A DNA stretch of 64,000 bases, taken from the NCBI GenBank assembly GCA_910822395.1, contig OU365335.1, positions 2,170,001-2,234,000 of the forward strand, in the 5' to 3' direction. The notes under the pieces were generated by a model, which saw nothing but the letters and a program-made list of their open reading frames with translations, was not told the DNA's origin and did not search any database. The stretch's first letter is position 1. The number at the start of each line of letters is the position of its first letter. The stretch is from Pseudoclavibacter triregionum (GTDB taxonomy: Bacteria; Actinomycetota; Actinomycetes; Actinomycetales; Microbacteriaceae). Below are positions 61,874 to 64,000 of the stretch, piece after piece. The position numbers and the translations under genes are program-made.

Positions 61874-62874
61874 GCGGTGTGGCTCCGGATTCGTTCGGCG
61901 GCGCGGAGGCGGACGGGGATGGCTCGGGGGTTGGCGGCGGCCTCGGCCTCGCCGGCGCGCTCGGCGCCCCGGACGAGCAGGCGCAGCTCGGGGCGGTGCT
62001 CGGGCAGCTCGACGGGGAGGTCGTGGGGCGCGGTGGAGGTGGAGCGCTGCTGGAGCTCGCGCTTCACGAAGCGGTCCTCGAGCGACTGGTACGACTCGAC
62101 GACGATCCGGCCGCCCACGCGAAGGCGGTCGATCGCCTGCGGGATGGCCGACTCGAGCGCCTCGAGCTCGCCGTTCACGGCGATGCGCAGGGCCTGGAAG
62201 ACGCGCTTGGCGGGGTGGCCGGCGTCGCGGAGCTTCGCGGGGGTCGCGGCCTGGAGGATCTCGACGAGGCGGCCGGTGGTCTCGATGGGCGCCTCCTCGC
62301 GGGCGGCGACGATGCGGCTCGCGTAGCGGGGCGCGAGCTTCTCGTCGCCGTAGCGGTAGAAGAGGTCGCGCAGCTCGCGCTCGCCGAGCTCGGCGAGCAG
62401 CTCCGCGGCGGTGCGGCCGGTCGACTGGTCCATGCGCATGTCGAGCGGGGCGTCGCGCACGTACGAGAAGCCGCGCTCGGCCTCGTCGAGCTGGAGCGAG
62501 GAGACGCCGAGGTCGAAGAGGGCGCCGTCGATCTCGCCGATGCCGAGGCGGTCGAGCTCGGCGTCGAGGCGGTCGTAGACGGCGTGGACGAGCGCGACGC
62601 GATCGCCGAAGCGGGCGAGGCGGCGGCCGGCGAGGGCGAGCGCCTCGCGGTCGCGGTCGAAGCCGACGAGGCGGGCGTTCGGGCACGCCTCGAGGACGGC
62701 CTCGGCGTGGCCGCCCATGCCGAGCGTGCCGTCGACGTAGACCGCGCCGGGCTCGGCGAGCGCCGGGGCGAGGAGCTCGACGCAGCGGTCGCGGAGGACC
62801 GGGGCGTGGAGGGCCGCGGGATCGCGCTCGTCGCGGCGGTCCTGCGGGGCGGGGATCGAGGTGGTCTCTGCCAT
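61870..62874 (-). CDS. rsmH: 16S rRNA m4C1402 methyltransferase RsmH (MraW)
   Basis: A 334-residue SAM-dependent enzyme that methylates N4 of C1402 in 16S rRNA. Family motifs are HAPVLRDRCVELL, VDGTLGMGGHAEAVL (SAM loop), VGFDRDREAL, DGALFDLGVSSLQLD, RGFSYVRDAPLDMRMD and ALRIAVNGELEAL. Start ATG 62874 gives normal length. It is the first enzyme gene after mraZ, with a 133-base gap. Confidence 0.96.
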   Translation of the reverse strand: MAETTSIPAPQDRRDERDPAALHAPVLRDRCVELLAPALAEPGAVYVDGTLGMGGHAEAVLEACPNARLVGFDRDREALALAGRRLARFGDRVALVHAVYDRLDAELDRLGIGEIDGALFDLGVSSLQLDEAERGFSYVRDAPLDMRMDQSTGRTAAELLAELGERELRDLFYRYGDEKLAPRYASRIVAAREEAPIETTGRLVEILQAATPAKLRDAGHPAKRVFQALRIAVNGELEALESAIPQAIDRLRVGGRIVVESYQSLEDRFVKRELQQRSTSTAPHDLPVELPEHRPELRLLVRGAERAGEAEAAANPRAIPVRLRAAERIRSHTA

Positions 62875-63007
62875 CGCGTTCCGGGATTCCTCCCTGCGGC
62901 GGGATTCCCATCCGCTGACCCGCGACCGGGGAAGTGGCCTCGGGGCGTGCCGATCCGAGACGGGGGAAGTCGTCGCGGAGCGGGCGGCTGGGGATCTCGT
63001 CGCAGGG

Positions 63008-63439
63008 TCAGAACAGACCCGGGATCACCTCCTCCGCGGTCTCGGAGAAGGCGGCCTCGTTCGCCGCCACGTACTCGGCCCAGGCCGCGGCGTCCCAGAT
63101 CTCGGCGCGGGAGCCGGCGCCGATGACGGCGAGCTCCCGGTCGAGGCCGGCGTAGGCGCGGAGCTGGGCGGGGATGGTCACGCGCATCTGCTTGTCCGGC
63201 GTCTCGGCGTGGGCGCCGGAGAGGAGGAGGCGGAGGTAGTCGCGGGCCTGCTTGCTCGTGACGGGGGCCTGGCGGATGCGGTCGTGGAGCTCCTCGAACT
63301 CGGCGTTCGAGAAGACGTAGATGCAGCGGTCCTGTCCGCGCGTAAGGACGACGCCGTCGGCGAGCTCCTCCCGGAACTTCGCCGGAAGGATGAGGCGTCC
63401 CTTCTCGTCGAGCTTGGGCGTGTAGGTGCCGAGCAGCAT
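63008..63439 (-). CDS. mraZ: Transcriptional regulator MraZ
   Basis: A 143-residue AbrB-fold protein that binds repeats in front of the dcw cluster and controls it. Two SpoVT-AbrB-like halves are visible: [20 protein letters not shown] at the start and [16 protein letters not shown] in the second half, with DIRQ-like linker [18 protein letters not shown] 63439 follows GGGAGGG with 6 bases spacing. Repeated TGGGG/TGGAG words directly upstream are candidate MraZ boxes, implying self-regulation. Confidence 0.95.
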   Translation of the reverse strand: MLLGTYTPKLDEKGRLILPAKFREELADGVVLTRGQDRCIYVFSNAEFEELHDRIRQAPVTSKQARDYLRLLLSGAHAETPDKQMRVTIPAQLRAYAGLDRELAVIGAGSRAEIWDAAAWAEYVAANEAAFSETAEEVIPGLF

Positions 63440-63463
63440 CTTCGCCCTCCCTTCGACATGGCG

Positions 63464-63502
63464 ATCCCCCAGCGGCCTCCACTTTACTCCCCACTCCCCC
63501 AC
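63464..63502 (-). promoter_or_regulatory. Candidate MraZ-binding repeats
   Basis: On the minus strand, 25-63 bases upstream of mraZ, the words GTGGGGG (63502-63496), GTGGGG (63494-63489), GTGGAG (63482-63477) and GGGGGATC (63470-63463) occur in the same direction. MraZ is known to bind short TGGGN-type direct repeats in this position. The spacing here is uneven, and further GTGGAG words lie upstream (around 63574-63590 and 63740-63795). Confidence 0.55.
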
Positions 63503-63826
63503 CTGCCTACGAAAAGCGAGCATTCGTGCGCGATTCCTTCCTGTGAATCCGCGGAATCATGCGGGACTCGGGCGGTGGAGCGAGGTGGAGGGAATGTTGC
63601 GCTTCGGGGCGGACTCCGGGCACGCCGAAGGGCCCCGTGAATGCGCGGCTCGCGGGGCCGGGATGGCCGCGAGGCCCGGGATCGTGCGGATCTCGGGGCG
63701 ATGGAGCGGGATCGGCTCGGTTCCTCCTCGGGGCGCGATCGCCCCTCCACCGGCGCTCCACCGAGGGCCTCGGCGGAGGGTGGGGCGAAGTGGAGTCGGG
63801 CCGACACCGGGCCCCGGAGACGACGA
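63503..63826. other. Gene-free upstream region of the dcw cluster
   Basis: No credible reading frame. The stretch contains several GTGGAG or CTCCAC words on both strands and one A/T-rich patch (63511-63560) that may hold the main dcw promoter, but I cannot name a firm -10/-35 pair. Confidence 0.45.
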
Positions 63827-63848
63827 AGGCCCCGCCGAAGCGGGGCCT
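63827..63848 (-). terminator. Terminator of the DUF3040 gene
   Basis: AGGCCCCGC (63827-63835) and GCGGGGCCT (63840-63848) form a perfect 9-bp stem with a CGAA loop, 22 bases after the stop codon, followed on the minus strand by TCGTCG. Confidence 0.65.
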
Positions 63849-63870
63849 GGAGGTCGTGCGGGGCGGTCGG

Positions 63871-64000
63871 CTAGAGGTCGCCCTCCTGGCGGCGGTCCCA
63901 GCGCTCGTCGAGCCGGTCCATGAAGCTGCGGCCGTCGCGGCCGGCGGAGGAGGAGCCCGAGCTGGAGCCCGAGCCGGAGGTCGAGCCGAAGGCCGAGCAG
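63871..64000 (-). CDS. DUF3040 membrane protein, C-terminal part
   Basis: Only the last 42 residues are in the window: a Ser/Gly-rich stretch followed by GRDGRSFMDRLDERWDRR and QEGDL before the TAG at 63873-63871. A low-complexity tail ending in a charged FMDRLDERW-like helix is typical of the DUF3040 membrane proteins that precede mraZ in Microbacteriaceae and related actinobacteria. The membrane part is outside the window. Function is unknown. The assignment depends on the short tail and the neighbouring mraZ. Confidence 0.6.
   Translation of the reverse strand, partial: CSAFGSTSGSGSSSGSSSAGRDGRSFMDRLDERWDRRQEGDL

Overview
The window is very GC-rich, uses GTG starts often, and packs genes tightly with many 4-base ATGA/GTGA overlaps. 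Gene families and order point to an actinobacterium, most likely of the family Microbacteriaceae. The evidence is a QcrCAB/CtaCDEF bc1-aa3 respiratory chain with diheme QcrC and actinobacterial CtaF, a division-wall cluster with Wag31, SepF and a DUF3040 gene next to mraZ, the DUF3043/M20 dipeptidase/ErpA neighbourhood, and a fused DhaM-HPr. Genus is not resolvable by eye and GC content was not computed.

Layout. 1-770: end of a siderophore-interacting protein gene, a tRNA-Cys with an apparent base missing from its anticodon stem, tRNA-Val and a terminator. 771-2720: a decayed patch of three truncated genes (MBL hydrolase, DUF4383, baeRF2-like) followed by about 800 gene-free bases. 2721-13900: two phenylacetate/beta-oxidation loci (paaZ with a PaaI-like thioesterase; paaJ-hydratase-dehydrogenase-alcohol dehydrogenase) carrying the same kind of palindromic operator. 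Between them lie an IS30-family element inserted inside a dispersed palindromic repeat, a TIGR03085 protein, a MarR regulator and an NCS2 purine permease. 13983-16757: MFS transporter and small membrane or stress proteins. 17059-22188: a glycerol/dihydroxyacetone block (dhaKLM, glpF, glpK). 22294-33609: trpD, ctaE-qcrCAB, a repeat-rich spacer, a TfoX-like protein, an AlkZ-like protein, DUF1304 and ctaCDF. 33769-43003: erpA, M20 dipeptidase, DUF3043, pyrD, nrdR, hisD, dnaE. 43215-64000: RluA-type pseudouridine synthase, lspA, wag31, yggT, sepF, yggS, then the dcw cluster ftsZ-ftsQ-murC-murG-ftsW-murD-mraY-murF-murE-ftsI-ftsL-rsmH-mraZ, all on the minus strand, and the end of a DUF3040 gene.

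How it fits together. The glycerol block takes glycerol in (GlpF), phosphorylates it (GlpK) and phosphorylates dihydroxyacetone with phosphate relayed through HPr and DhaM to DhaL/DhaK. The respiratory genes encode most of a cytochrome bc1-aa3 supercomplex. The dcw cluster makes lipid II and drives septation.

No clearly new multi-gene system is visible; most of the window is core genome. The observations most worth checking are a possible free HPr made from an internal start inside dhaM, the suspicious single-G losses in tRNA-Cys and the neighbouring MBL gene, the shared operator of the two paa loci, the IS30 insertion inside a palindromic repeat, and an altered amino-acid-recognition motif in MurE.
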